Below are positions 27,123 through 37,654 of a DNA stretch of 64,000 nucleotides, piece by piece. The stretch comes from Bacteroidales bacterium (GTDB lineage Bacteria; Bacteroidota; Bacteroidia; Bacteroidales; UBA932). Position numbers and translations under genes: made by a program. Every line of letters begins with the position of its first letter. Within the stretch, counting starts at the first letter, position 1. The notes under the pieces were generated by a model. It made no database searches. It saw only the letters and a program-made list of their open reading frames with translations, and was not told the origin of the DNA. Location: assembly GCA_017560825.1 (NCBI GenBank), contig JAFZED010000001.1, positions 27,949 through 91,948 of the forward strand. Reading direction: 5' to 3'.

Positions 27123-28433
27123 TTAGTGGTTCTGGCGGAAGAGGGCGAGGCGCTGGGCAAGGAGGTCGAACTGCTGCGGGCTGTTGAGCTGGGACACGCA
27201 GACGCGCACACCCTTCTGGACGCTGCCGGTCAGCGACAGGGCGATGGAACATATGCCGTAAAGCATAAGTTCACGCATAAGGGAGGCAGAGTCAAGCTCC
27301 TTGTAACCGATGGTATAGAAGAAGCCGTCACTCACATCCTCGTCTCCGTCCTTGCTGTAGACTATATGGAAGCCATTGTCCTGGAATATCTTCTTTGTGA
27401 TGGCAGCACGACGGGCATATTCGGAAGTGTCGGCAACAAAGTCAAGTTCGCCATCCGAAGCAGCCTTGAACATAGCCGCCAAAGCATACTGGGCAGAATG
27501 GCTGACTCCTGAAGAAACCGCATACATTATTCCAAGCACCAGAGCGTCTCCCAGACGAGCCATCTTGTGACGGCGCTCCAATTCAGGATACTTCCTGTCA
27601 TACAGAACGTCTGAGACTGCCAGCACAGCAATTCGCTGACCTGCGTAGCTGAACATCTTGGACGCAGACATCATTATGATATAATTGTCGGTGTACTTGG
27701 CTACAGTAGGCTGGAAAGGAGCCTCGAACGGCCTGCCCAAAGGCTTTCTGAAGTCCATACACATATAGGCAAGGTCCTCTATGACCACGACGTCGTACTT
27801 TGTAGCCAGGGTACCTATGGTCTCGAGCTCTGACTCAGTCAGATTGAACCAGGCAGGATTGTTGGGGCTTGAATATATCAGGGCGGCTATCCTTCCTGAC
27901 GAAAGGTGTTCTTCAAGTTTGGAGGCAAGTCTGTCTCCCCTGTAATCATATATATCAAAGGACTCAGACCTTACCCCTAAAAGCTGCGCCTGCTTCTTCT
28001 GTACAGGGAAACCGGGATCTATGAACAGGATCGTGTCCTTGTCTGCTGAAAGCTGGGAGCACAGCATAAAGGCACAGAATCCTCCCTGCATAGAGCCCAC
28101 GGTCGGGATGCAGCCCAACGGTGCCACATCGATGTCCAGAAAGGCTTTCAGGAATCTTGAAGCCTCTTTCTTGAGCGGCTCAGCTCCAAGCATATCAGGA
28201 TACTGTGAAGCTATTCCGGAGCGGAGGGCAGCGCATTCCGCCTCGACACCTACTGCCGAAGGCGGGAGGCCGGGTATGCCCATTTCCAGATGAAGAAATT
28301 CGGTAGAGGTCGCCTTTTCAAGTCTGCGTCCTATAGCACCTGACTGACGTATCGTCGCGTCAGCGATGTCATTTATGCCCATTTCCGCAAGAACGGAAGC
28401 CAGGGCTGATGAAGAAACCGGTAGTATATTCAT
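27123..28433 (-). CDS. PLP-dependent class I/II aminotransferase
   Basis: A 436-residue fold-type I enzyme. Visible features: GSMQGGFCAFM (cofactor phosphate region), YSSPNNPAWFNLTESEL (the NPT-type Asn), VVIEDLAYMCMDF (the Asp/Tyr pair) and SASKMFSYAGQRIA with the Schiff-base lysine. The substrate amino acid is not predictable. The start ATG directly abuts the T-run of the terminator of the preceding GH97 gene, and a -7 box lies just before that hairpin. Confidence 0.85.
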   Translation of the reverse strand: MNILPVSSSALASVLAEMGINDIADATIRQSGAIGRRLEKATSTEFLHLEMGIPGLPPSAVGVEAECAALRSGIASQYPDMLGAEPLKKEASRFLKAFLDIDVAPLGCIPTVGSMQGGFCAFMLCSQLSADKDTILFIDPGFPVQKKQAQLLGVRSESFDIYDYRGDRLASKLEEHLSSGRIAALIYSSPNNPAWFNLTESELETIGTLATKYDVVVIEDLAYMCMDFRKPLGRPFEAPFQPTVAKYTDNYIIMMSASKMFSYAGQRIAVLAVSDVLYDRKYPELERRHKMARLGDALVLGIMYAVSSGVSHSAQYALAAMFKAASDGELDFVADTSEYARRAAITKKIFQDNGFHIVYSKDGDEDVSDGFFYTIGYKELDSASLMRELMLYGICSIALSLTGSVQKGVRVCVSQLNSPQQFDLLAQRLALFRQNH

Positions 28434-28465
28434 AAAAAAAGACCCGGCTGATATGCAGCCGAGTC
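28434..28465 (-). terminator. Terminator of the starch locus, abutting the next start codon
   Basis: On the minus strand GACTCGGCTG and CAGCCGGGTC form a 10-base stem (one mismatch) followed by seven T. The last T is directly followed by the ATG of the aminotransferase. It ends the GH97 transcript. Confidence 0.85.
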
Positions 28466-28472
28466 AAATATA
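28465..28472 (-). promoter_or_regulatory. -7 box overlapping the starch-locus terminator
   Basis: TATATTTG on the minus strand fits TAnnTTTG and touches the upstream arm of the terminator. Transcripts starting about 7 bases downstream would begin inside the hairpin, so it could drive the aminotransferase without being terminated. Confidence 0.4.
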
Positions 28473-28488
28473 TGAAATTTTAATCAAA

Positions 28489-30702
<2,214 letters not shown>

Positions 30703-30709
30703 TTATTGA

Positions 30710-32638
30710 TTATTTCTTATATTCGATCACGAGGGCTGTCTTTGGAGCCACCACTGTCGCGTCCGACACTTCGAACGGCTCGCCGGTGAGTACGTCGACG
30801 CCACCCTTAAGACCTTCGGTGATCTCCGAGTAATATGACCACGGAACGTTCTTGTCCTCAAGGGTGTTGTTGATATATACGAACACCGCGCTGTCGTCGT
30901 TGTAACGGAAATATGCGTACGTGTTGTCGCGGGTCATAAAATGCATTGTCTTGCCGTTGTGGATGACATCAGCTGTCTTTCTCCACTGGAAGAGGCGGCT
31001 CACATAGTCGAACAAGTCAGCAGCCTGTCCTTTCTCAACCTTGAGTCCGTCTGTGTTGTGTGTCTGCGCCTTACGGCCTTCCTCAGTGAAGAGGTCGATC
31101 TGATCGCCCTCCCATCCACCTGGGAAATCAACGCGCAGGCCCGGATGGTCGCCCACATTGTCCGGTCTGTTGGAAACGAACATAAGCTCATCACCTGCAA
31201 AGATCTGAGGAATGCCTCGCATAGTCGCCATCATAGTCATAGCGAGCTTAAGTGCACGAGGGTCCTTGCGCACCATATCACCGATACGCGCAGTGTCGTG
31301 GTTGCCAGGGAAGATGAGCATCTTCGAGAGGTCGTGATAGACGAAATCGTGTGAAAGGATGTCATATACCTTTGTCATTCCGAGTCCCCAACCTCCGTTG
31401 TCCTCTGCGAGGGCCTCACGCATAGCGTCGTGAAGCGGGAAGTCCATAATCGAAGGAAGGTGCGAGTCGAAACCGTCCTTGTTGGCGTTGCCACCCTGCC
31501 AGTACGCAAGCTGAGGGATGGACGAAGTCCAGCACTCACCTACTATATTGAAGTTCGGGTACTCCTCCATAATGGCCTTGCACCACTGTGCAGCCGGAAC
31601 CTTCTCGTTGTATGGATATGTGTCCACGCGGAAGCCGTTGAGGCCTGAATACTCGATCCACCATATTCCCCACTGTATGAAGTACTTAAGGACATATGGA
31701 TTGTCCAGGTTCATATCCACCATTGTAGGCACGAACCAGCCGCTCTCCTGGATGTAGAGGTCCTTTGCGGAAGCGTTAGGGTCCATATTGGTGGAGAATG
31801 CCACATTTGTGCCTGTGTAGGTGTCGAACTGATGGATCCAGTCCTGGAAAGGGAGGTCCTTCATCCACCAATGAACATAGCTGCAGTGGTTTGGAACGAT
31901 GTCCATAATGATACCGAGGCCTTTCTCTCTTGCCTTCTCCACAAGGGTCTTGTACAGTTCGTTGGAACCGAAGCGTGAGTCGATGTGGTAGTAGTCAGAG
32001 GCAGCGTAGCCGTGATATGAACCTCTCGGATCGTTATCCTCGAGGAACGGAGTAGTCCAGATGTATGTCGCACCAAGCTCGCTTATGTAGTCAAGGTGGT
32101 CGATGACGCCCTGGATGTCACCTCCGTGACGTCCGTTGCCGTTTGAACGGTCTGCATCCTCTGTAGTATCGTCTGTAGAGTCGTTTGACGCATCACCATT
32201 TGCAAAGCGGTCCGGCATAATCAGATAGACCATATCAGCTGTAGTGAAGCTCTTGCGCTCTGCAGAGCCTTCTGCACGTGAGGCAATCTCGTAAGGATAT
32301 TTGAAAGATTCGCCATCTTTTGAGAAGACGATGTAGTAGGTTCCAGGCTGTGCATTTGGAGCAACAGCTACATCTACGAAAAGATAGTTCGGACTTTCTG
32401 CCTTGTTGATCTTCTCCACAGAAACGCCCTTGCCTCCTTCTATCTTGACATCATATTCTGATATGCCCTTGCCATAGACCATCAGCTGAAGGTCTGTCTT
32501 CATTCCTGTCCACCAGGAAAGTGGCTCTACGCGGGTAACCTGCTCTGCTGTTGCATCTGCAACTGTCTCAGGGTTGAAAGCCGGGCCCGAGCAGGCTGCA
32601 AGGGCGACGGCTGTAAGTGCTATGATGATTTTCTTCAT
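30710..32638 (-). CDS. GH13 neopullulanase/cyclomaltodextrinase, SusA-like
   Basis: A 642-residue protein with lipobox LAAC (Cys16). Residues 25-125 form the N-terminal domain typical of cyclomaltodextrinases (WWTGMKTDLQLMVYG). The GH13 barrel shows DIVPNHCS, nucleophile Asp339 (GFRVDTYPY), acid/base Glu368 (IVGECW) and Asp448 (FPGNHDTARI). It would cut maltooligosaccharides after import, supplying substrate for the GH97 enzyme 13 bases downstream. SusA of B. thetaiotaomicron has the same domain order but is regarded as soluble periplasmic; here a lipid anchor is predicted. Confidence 0.92.
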   Translation of the reverse strand: MKKIIIALTAVALAACSGPAFNPETVADATAEQVTRVEPLSWWTGMKTDLQLMVYGKGISEYDVKIEGGKGVSVEKINKAESPNYLFVDVAVAPNAQPGTYYIVFSKDGESFKYPYEIASRAEGSAERKSFTTADMVYLIMPDRFANGDASNDSTDDTTEDADRSNGNGRHGGDIQGVIDHLDYISELGATYIWTTPFLEDNDPRGSYHGYAASDYYHIDSRFGSNELYKTLVEKAREKGLGIIMDIVPNHCSYVHWWMKDLPFQDWIHQFDTYTGTNVAFSTNMDPNASAKDLYIQESGWFVPTMVDMNLDNPYVLKYFIQWGIWWIEYSGLNGFRVDTYPYNEKVPAAQWCKAIMEEYPNFNIVGECWTSSIPQLAYWQGGNANKDGFDSHLPSIMDFPLHDAMREALAEDNGGWGLGMTKVYDILSHDFVYHDLSKMLIFPGNHDTARIGDMVRKDPRALKLAMTMMATMRGIPQIFAGDELMFVSNRPDNVGDHPGLRVDFPGGWEGDQIDLFTEEGRKAQTHNTDGLKVEKGQAADLFDYVSRLFQWRKTADVIHNGKTMHFMTRDNTYAYFRYNDDSAVFVYINNTLEDKNVPWSYYSEITEGLKGGVDVLTGEPFEVSDATVVAPKTALVIEYKK

Positions 32639-32651
32639 AAATCTGATCGAT

Positions 32652-32678
32652 AAGATTCCTCGACAAGCTCGGAATGAC
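32652..32678. repeat. REP-like palindrome within the starch locus
   Basis: AGATTCCTCGACAAGCTCGG continuing into AATGACAG has the form of a widespread REP-type element (ATTCC ... GGAAT followed by GACAG). It lies in the 46-base gap between two GH13 genes, the only such element inside the starch locus. Confidence 0.55.
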
Positions 32679-32684
32679 AGAGTG

Positions 32685-33902
32685 CTACTCTGCTGTGATT
32701 TCGTATGACCAAGGTGCCTTGAGCTCTGCCTTCACTGTCACCTTGTTGCCAGGAAGAGTGCGAGTGAACACGAGTGTGCTGTCATCTGTAGAAACGACTT
32801 CGAACACGCCGCCTTTGTCACCTGCTGCAAGAGCCGGATTGTCGTGACGGATGTCGATGAGCCATTTGTAGAAATCGAAGTACTCGTTCTTCTCCCAAGC
32901 CGGAACTGGGTCCTTCTCAAAGAACTCGAATCTCTTGTTCCAACCCATTTCCTGACCTGTGTAGATGAGTGGCTGACCGTTAGGAAGGGTGAATGTGAGG
33001 ACTGCCATAAGCTTTGCAGCATCACCCATTCTCTCGAACTCAGTACCTGCCCAAGAGTTCTCGTCGTGGTTTGAGGTGAACATAAGGCGGAACGCGTCTG
33101 CCGGATGTCTTTCCGCATCCTTCTGGATGTACTCGAGAAGCTCAGGGATGTTCTTCTCACCGCGTGCGATGGCGTTCAGCATATGGTGAAGTTCCCACGC
33201 ATATGATGAATTGAAGCCTGAAAGCGAGTGAAGCTTAGGCTCCTCACCTTCTGCAAGCATATACATTCCAGGGTAATCTGCACGAAGGGCTGAGATTGTC
33301 TCCTGCCAGAACTCGAGAGGAATCTCGCAGGCCATATCGCAACGGAATCCGTCAACACCCTTCTCCATCCAGAAGCGCATCTGGTCAGCCATCGCGTCCC
33401 ATACTTCCCTCTTGTCATAGTTGAGCTCAGCGATGTCGTACCAGTCGTAATTCACCACTGTGTTGCCGTTCTCATCACGCATATACCAGTCTGCAGGGCA
33501 CTCGTTGATCCACTTTGCATCCGGTGAAGTGTGGTTTGCGACACAGTCAAGAATCACACGGAAACCGAGCTTGTGAGCCTCTGCAAGGAAGTTCTCAAAG
33601 TCCTCCATTGTTCCGAATTCGGGGTTGATTGCCTTATAGTCAGCGATTGCATAGTATGAACCTAGGGTTCCCTTACGCTCCTTTACTCCGATAGGATGGA
33701 TAGGCATAAGCCAGAGGATGTCAATTCCGAGCTCCTTCAGGCGGGGCAGCTCCTGCTGAGCTGCAGCGAAGGTTCCTTCCGGTGTGTACTGGCGCACATT
33801 CATCTCGTACACCACTGAGTTTTCAAGCGGCTGCTGCTTTGGTGCCTGTGTGCAGGCGAGGGCCATAAGTGCAGCGCAGATTGCGATTAGTATCTTCTTC
33901 AT
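32685..33902 (-). CDS. GH13 alpha-amylase-type lipoprotein
   Basis: A compact 405-residue enzyme with a lipoprotein-like signal (ALAC, Cys17; the -3 position is Ala, so the lipobox is weaker than in its neighbours). The barrel begins at about residue 27 without extra domains. Motifs: DCVANHTS, nucleophile Asp189 (GFRCDMACEIP), acid/base Glu218 (MLAEGEEP) and Asp280 (TSNHDENSW). The C-terminal beta domain is short. It should hydrolyse alpha-1,4 links in maltodextrins. It is placed between pullulanase (19 bases upstream) and the SusA-like gene, so periplasmic oligosaccharide processing is likely. Exact product pattern unknown. Confidence 0.9.
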   Translation of the reverse strand: MKKILIAICAALMALACTQAPKQQPLENSVVYEMNVRQYTPEGTFAAAQQELPRLKELGIDILWLMPIHPIGVKERKGTLGSYYAIADYKAINPEFGTMEDFENFLAEAHKLGFRVILDCVANHTSPDAKWINECPADWYMRDENGNTVVNYDWYDIAELNYDKREVWDAMADQMRFWMEKGVDGFRCDMACEIPLEFWQETISALRADYPGMYMLAEGEEPKLHSLSGFNSSYAWELHHMLNAIARGEKNIPELLEYIQKDAERHPADAFRLMFTSNHDENSWAGTEFERMGDAAKLMAVLTFTLPNGQPLIYTGQEMGWNKRFEFFEKDPVPAWEKNEYFDFYKWLIDIRHDNPALAAGDKGGVFEVVSTDDSTLVFTRTLPGNKVTVKAELKAPWSYEITAE

Positions 33903-33921
33903 ATCTTTTGGTTGTTGTTAT

Positions 33922-35877
33922 TTACATTTCTGCAAGGATGGTTGCTGATGTTGCTCCGGCCTTGATGACACTGCCGGTGTAGGCGCTCAAGCCATCTGCA
34001 TCTGCCTGACCGTTCTGGGCAAGGACCACATACTGTCCTTCAGGAATATTTACCGAAACTGACTTCTTCGATCCGTTGAGAAGGACTGTAAGAGACTTGG
34101 CCGAGTCGATTCCTTCAAGGCCGCTGATACGGAATGCCACTGCGCAAGGATCATCAACTTCGATGAACCGAAGCTTCTCACGTACAAGCTCTGCGTCGCC
34201 GAGGCAGAAGCCCGGATGAGCGTGACGGATGGCAGCAAGGGCAGCGTAATACTTTACAAGGTCATTGTACTTAGTCTTGTATGTCCAGTCGATGGCGTTG
34301 ATCGAGTCAGGCTGGTTGTAGCTGTTCTTCACGCCCTGCTTGTGACGGTAGAGTTCCTCACCATTGAAGATGAAAGGAATGCCCTGGGAAGTGTAGACTG
34401 CTGTCTGAGCGAGCTTTACCATTGCAAGGCGCTCCTTCTCAGTAGCATCCGTAGCCTCCTCAAGACGGTCACGCAGACAGTGGTCGTCGTGGCAGCTCAC
34501 ATAGCTCACGTGCTGGAGAGGGTTGCTTGTCCAACGCTCCACAGTCACCTGAGGGTGCTCTATACCACCGGCGATACCGAACTCGACGTTTGCCTTGTTG
34601 CCTGCAACACCGTCCATAAAGCCGGCGTTCTCGCAGCCGAGCGGACCGCGCACAGCATCACGGATGTTGTCGCTGAATGCACCGACCTTATCGAGCATAT
34701 ATGTATTTGCCTTAAGGGCAATCTCTTCTGCAGGATATGCAGGAGCTGAAGCTGCCCATCCCTCACCGTAGATCACCACATCAGGGTCGATGGCGTGGAG
34801 ACGCTCGCTGATGAGGTTCATAGTCTCTATATCGTGGATGGCCATAAGGTCGAAACGGAAACCGTCGATATGGTACTCCTTCATCCACCACTCGAGGGAC
34901 TCGACCATATATTTACGGAACATTTCCTGCTCTGAGGCTGTCTCGTTGCCGCAGCCCGAGCCGTCAAAGAAACTTCCGTCCTCGCGCATACGGTAGAAAT
35001 ATCCCGGCATTGTGCGCTCGAAGCCTGTGTTGGAAGCATTTGTCGTATGGTTGTAGACCACGTCGAGGATCACGCGGAAGCCGGCCTTGTGAAGAGCCTG
35101 GACCATCTGCTTGAACTCCTTGATGCGGGTAACAGGATTGTACGGATCAGTCGAGAAGGAACCCTCTACAGCATTGTAGTTGAGAGGCTCGTAACCCCAG
35201 TTGTACTGGTTGTCCTCAAGACGGGTCTCATCGATTGTAGCGAAGTCAGTCGAAGGAAGGAGCTGCACATACGTAACACCTATCTCCTTAAGGTGGTCGA
35301 TACCGGTTGCAAGACCGTCAGGATTCTTTGTACCCTCCTCTGTAAGAGCAAGATACTTACCCTTGTTGCTTACTCCGGAAGTCTGATGAACAGAGAAATC
35401 CCTGTGCTGAAGCTCATAGACGATGATGTCGGACGGCTTGATCTGAGGGCTCTTGTCCTCCGCCCATCCTTCAGGATTTGTCTCGGCCCAGTCGATTACA
35501 GCACCGCGCATTCCGTTCACTCCCACTGCCTTTGCTGCGATACCCTCAGTTTCCTCAAGCCACTTGCCGTCCTTCTGTACCTGGAATGTGTAGAATGAGC
35601 CCTTCACATCTTCCTTTACGACCGCCTTCCAGAGGCCGTCCTTGGACAGCTTCATATTCACGATCTTGAATGCTGCTTCATCGGAAGCGGAATGGTAGAG
35701 TCTCAGCTGAGCCGCCTCAGCGTCAGGAGCCCACACTGCAAATTCTGTCTTGTCGCCCAGGTAGACACACTCCTCAAGCGGAGCCTCAGGTACGACGATG
35801 GCACCATCAGATGCACAAGAGGCCATAGCAGCCACTGCAAGAGTACTCATCAGAAAATTCTTAAATAATATCTTCAT
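33922..35877 (-). CDS. Type I pullulanase (GH13) lipoprotein
   Basis: A 651-residue protein with lipobox MASC (Cys21). Residues 40-130 form a CBM48-type beta-sandwich (EFAVWAPDAEAAQLRLY). The pullulanase signature YNWGYEPLNYN is at 225-235. Catalytic residues are Asp343 (IDGFRFDLMAIHD), Glu372 (IYGEGWAAS) and Asp464 (SCHDDHCLRD). It would debranch alpha-1,6 links of pullulan, amylopectin or glycogen fragments. It follows the second SusD after a 135-base gap with two palindromes, so its expression may differ from SusC2/SusD2. Confidence 0.93.
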   Translation of the reverse strand: MKILFKNFLMSTLAVAAMASCASDGAIVVPEAPLEECVYLGDKTEFAVWAPDAEAAQLRLYHSASDEAAFKIVNMKLSKDGLWKAVVKEDVKGSFYTFQVQKDGKWLEETEGIAAKAVGVNGMRGAVIDWAETNPEGWAEDKSPQIKPSDIIVYELQHRDFSVHQTSGVSNKGKYLALTEEGTKNPDGLATGIDHLKEIGVTYVQLLPSTDFATIDETRLEDNQYNWGYEPLNYNAVEGSFSTDPYNPVTRIKEFKQMVQALHKAGFRVILDVVYNHTTNASNTGFERTMPGYFYRMREDGSFFDGSGCGNETASEQEMFRKYMVESLEWWMKEYHIDGFRFDLMAIHDIETMNLISERLHAIDPDVVIYGEGWAASAPAYPAEEIALKANTYMLDKVGAFSDNIRDAVRGPLGCENAGFMDGVAGNKANVEFGIAGGIEHPQVTVERWTSNPLQHVSYVSCHDDHCLRDRLEEATDATEKERLAMVKLAQTAVYTSQGIPFIFNGEELYRHKQGVKNSYNQPDSINAIDWTYKTKYNDLVKYYAALAAIRHAHPGFCLGDAELVREKLRFIEVDDPCAVAFRISGLEGIDSAKSLTVLLNGSKKSVSVNIPEGQYVVLAQNGQADADGLSAYTGSVIKAGATSATILAEM

Positions 35878-35898
35878 AACAATGTTTAATAATTAGCT

Positions 35899-35928
35899 CG
35901 TAGGATCTGCAAAATTGCAAATCCTACG
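35899..35928. promoter_or_regulatory. Hairpin between SusD2 and pullulanase
   Basis: CGTAGGAT and ATCCTACG, extended by an internal TGC/GCA pair, form a stem about 21 bases before the pullulanase ATG. No T-run follows on the minus strand. Probably a processing, stability or partial-termination site within the starch locus. Confidence 0.5.
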
Positions 35929-35944
35929 AATATAATCATTTTTT

Positions 35945-35966
35945 CTTATATATTATAATATATAAG
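35945..35966. repeat. Perfect 22-base AT palindrome
   Basis: Eleven-base arms CTTATATATTA and TAATATATAAG are exactly complementary without a loop. It lies in the SusD2-pullulanase gap next to the hairpin at 35899. It could be a dimeric regulator site, or a chance product of an AT-rich tract. Confidence 0.45.
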
Positions 35967-36012
35967 ACGAATTGCTTGAAGTTTCCGACAAACTGCCTGA
36001 TTTTACTGACAA

Positions 36013-37641
36013 TCAGTAGCCCGGATTCTGGATAAGGTCGGTATTCACGGCCAGTTCGGTCGGTGGAAGAGGGAAGATGGTCTTATAATCCGGGAAGGAC
36101 TGACCGGCATAAGAATCGCCTCCTTTATATGGCCATATATATGCGTCCGAAGCATACAGGCCATAGCGGATCAGGTCGGTACGGCGGTGAGCCTCCCACA
36201 TCAGTTCGCGGGCACGTTCTGCCACCAGGTAGTCCTGCGTCACCTGCGGTGGAGCAGGAATGCCGGCGCGGGCGGAGAGCTCAGCGAGCTTCGGCAGAGC
36301 GGCCGCGGGCTGACCTGTATTCATACACGCTTCCGCGTAGATGAGGTATATCTCTGCAAGGCGGATCATCGGGAAATCAACGTTGGAAAAGTTCAGCGTC
36401 GCCGAAGTCGCGAGGTAAGCCCCATCAGTCGTGTCGTGAGGTATGTTATTGAATTTCAACGAAGACCAGCCGTTCATAAATGAGTACAGGGCGCCGTCCA
36501 TAGACTCCGAGCGTCCCTTGATGTAGAAGAGCTCTCCCCTCTTGTCAGTCACATTGTAAGTGCCCGTCTCATAGTCCTGTCCGCTGACCGAGAAATAGCG
36601 GGAGACAAATTCGTACGGCACTCGCAGGCCGGCCCAGCCATTGGTCTGTCCGTTGGGACGGGACTGGTCGGTGATGTCGGTGGAAGCGAGGGAGGCACTG
36701 AGGATATATGTAGTGCCGCCATACGACTCCGTATTGTTCGCGTCATAGTCGATGGCCCAGAGCATTTCGGCGCAGGCCTGCGGATTCTGACCGTTGTCGC
36801 CTCGGAAAAGAGAGGCATAGTCAGGGCATAAAGAGTAGCCCATCGTGAATATATCCTCACACACGGCCTTGGCCTCGGCCCACATCGGGACACCTGTATA
36901 TACATTGGAATTCAGGTATATACGGGCAAGGAGGCCGGCGGCTGCGCCTTTGTCGGCCCTTGGATAAGCCGTACGAGCCGGGAGCATAGGGCTCTTTTCT
37001 GACCTGAGGTACTCAAGCTCGCTTACGCAGAAGTTGAATATATCCGCACGCGACGCCTGCTTCGGGAAATATGCTCCGCCGAAAGGAGAATCCTCCGTCG
37101 TGAAAGGCACGCTGCCGAAGCAGTCCAGGGCCATCCAGTACAGGTAGGCCCTGATGAAGCGGGCCTCAGCGCGGAAGGTCTCTATCTTTGAGGCCAGTTC
37201 AGCCGAGACTCCCCTGTCGGCAAGCCTGTCGGGCTCTGTCTGACGAAGGTATTCATTGACATAGGCTATGCCCTGGAGTGTCCTGACATAGACTGCGTAG
37301 ATGGCGTCGTTCTGCACTTCGCTCCAGGTGTTGGTGTTCAGGGCACGTACCCAGGCATCATTCTCCCAGGAGCACTTTGCCTCGTCTGTAGTGGTTTCCT
37401 GGACTGACCAGAAGGCTCTTATGATCTCGGATGCACCTCCGTCCATCTGCTGGAGGTCAGTCAGGTCGTTGGACACGAACTGGAAGTAGAGTCTTCCAAG
37501 ACCGGACAGATAGGCATTCTCATCCGCGCCGTACACGTACTCCGAGATAGGCTCTGTCCTGTTGAGAGGAAGGGTGTCCAGATCGCCGACACAGGAGGCG
37601 AGGGTTGCGGCGGCTGCCGCTATATATATAAATCTTTTCAT
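36013..37641 (-). CDS. SusD-like starch-binding lipoprotein (second pair)
   Basis: A 542-residue SusD-family protein with lipobox LASC (Cys17). Recognisable segments: TTDEAKCSWENDAW, ETFRAEARFIRAYLYWMALDCFG, the ADKGAAAGLLARIYLNSNVYTG region and the C-terminal REL-type AERARELMWEAHRRTDLIRYG. It aligns by eye with SusD1 of the same locus (shared CVGDL start and TTDEA motif), so the two are paralogues. It acts as the lid of SusC2 encoded 13 bases upstream. Codons appear less biased than in SusD1, suggesting weaker expression. Confidence 0.93.
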   Translation of the reverse strand: MKRFIYIAAAAATLASCVGDLDTLPLNRTEPISEYVYGADENAYLSGLGRLYFQFVSNDLTDLQQMDGGASEIIRAFWSVQETTTDEAKCSWENDAWVRALNTNTWSEVQNDAIYAVYVRTLQGIAYVNEYLRQTEPDRLADRGVSAELASKIETFRAEARFIRAYLYWMALDCFGSVPFTTEDSPFGGAYFPKQASRADIFNFCVSELEYLRSEKSPMLPARTAYPRADKGAAAGLLARIYLNSNVYTGVPMWAEAKAVCEDIFTMGYSLCPDYASLFRGDNGQNPQACAEMLWAIDYDANNTESYGGTTYILSASLASTDITDQSRPNGQTNGWAGLRVPYEFVSRYFSVSGQDYETGTYNVTDKRGELFYIKGRSESMDGALYSFMNGWSSLKFNNIPHDTTDGAYLATSATLNFSNVDFPMIRLAEIYLIYAEACMNTGQPAAALPKLAELSARAGIPAPPQVTQDYLVAERARELMWEAHRRTDLIRYGLYASDAYIWPYKGGDSYAGQSFPDYKTIFPLPPTELAVNTDLIQNPGY

Positions 37642-37654
37642 ATCATTTTACTTT

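Noticed and set aside
35945-35966. AT palindrome considered as a phage or integrase attachment site
   Set aside because: No integrase, tRNA or matching second copy is present in the window.
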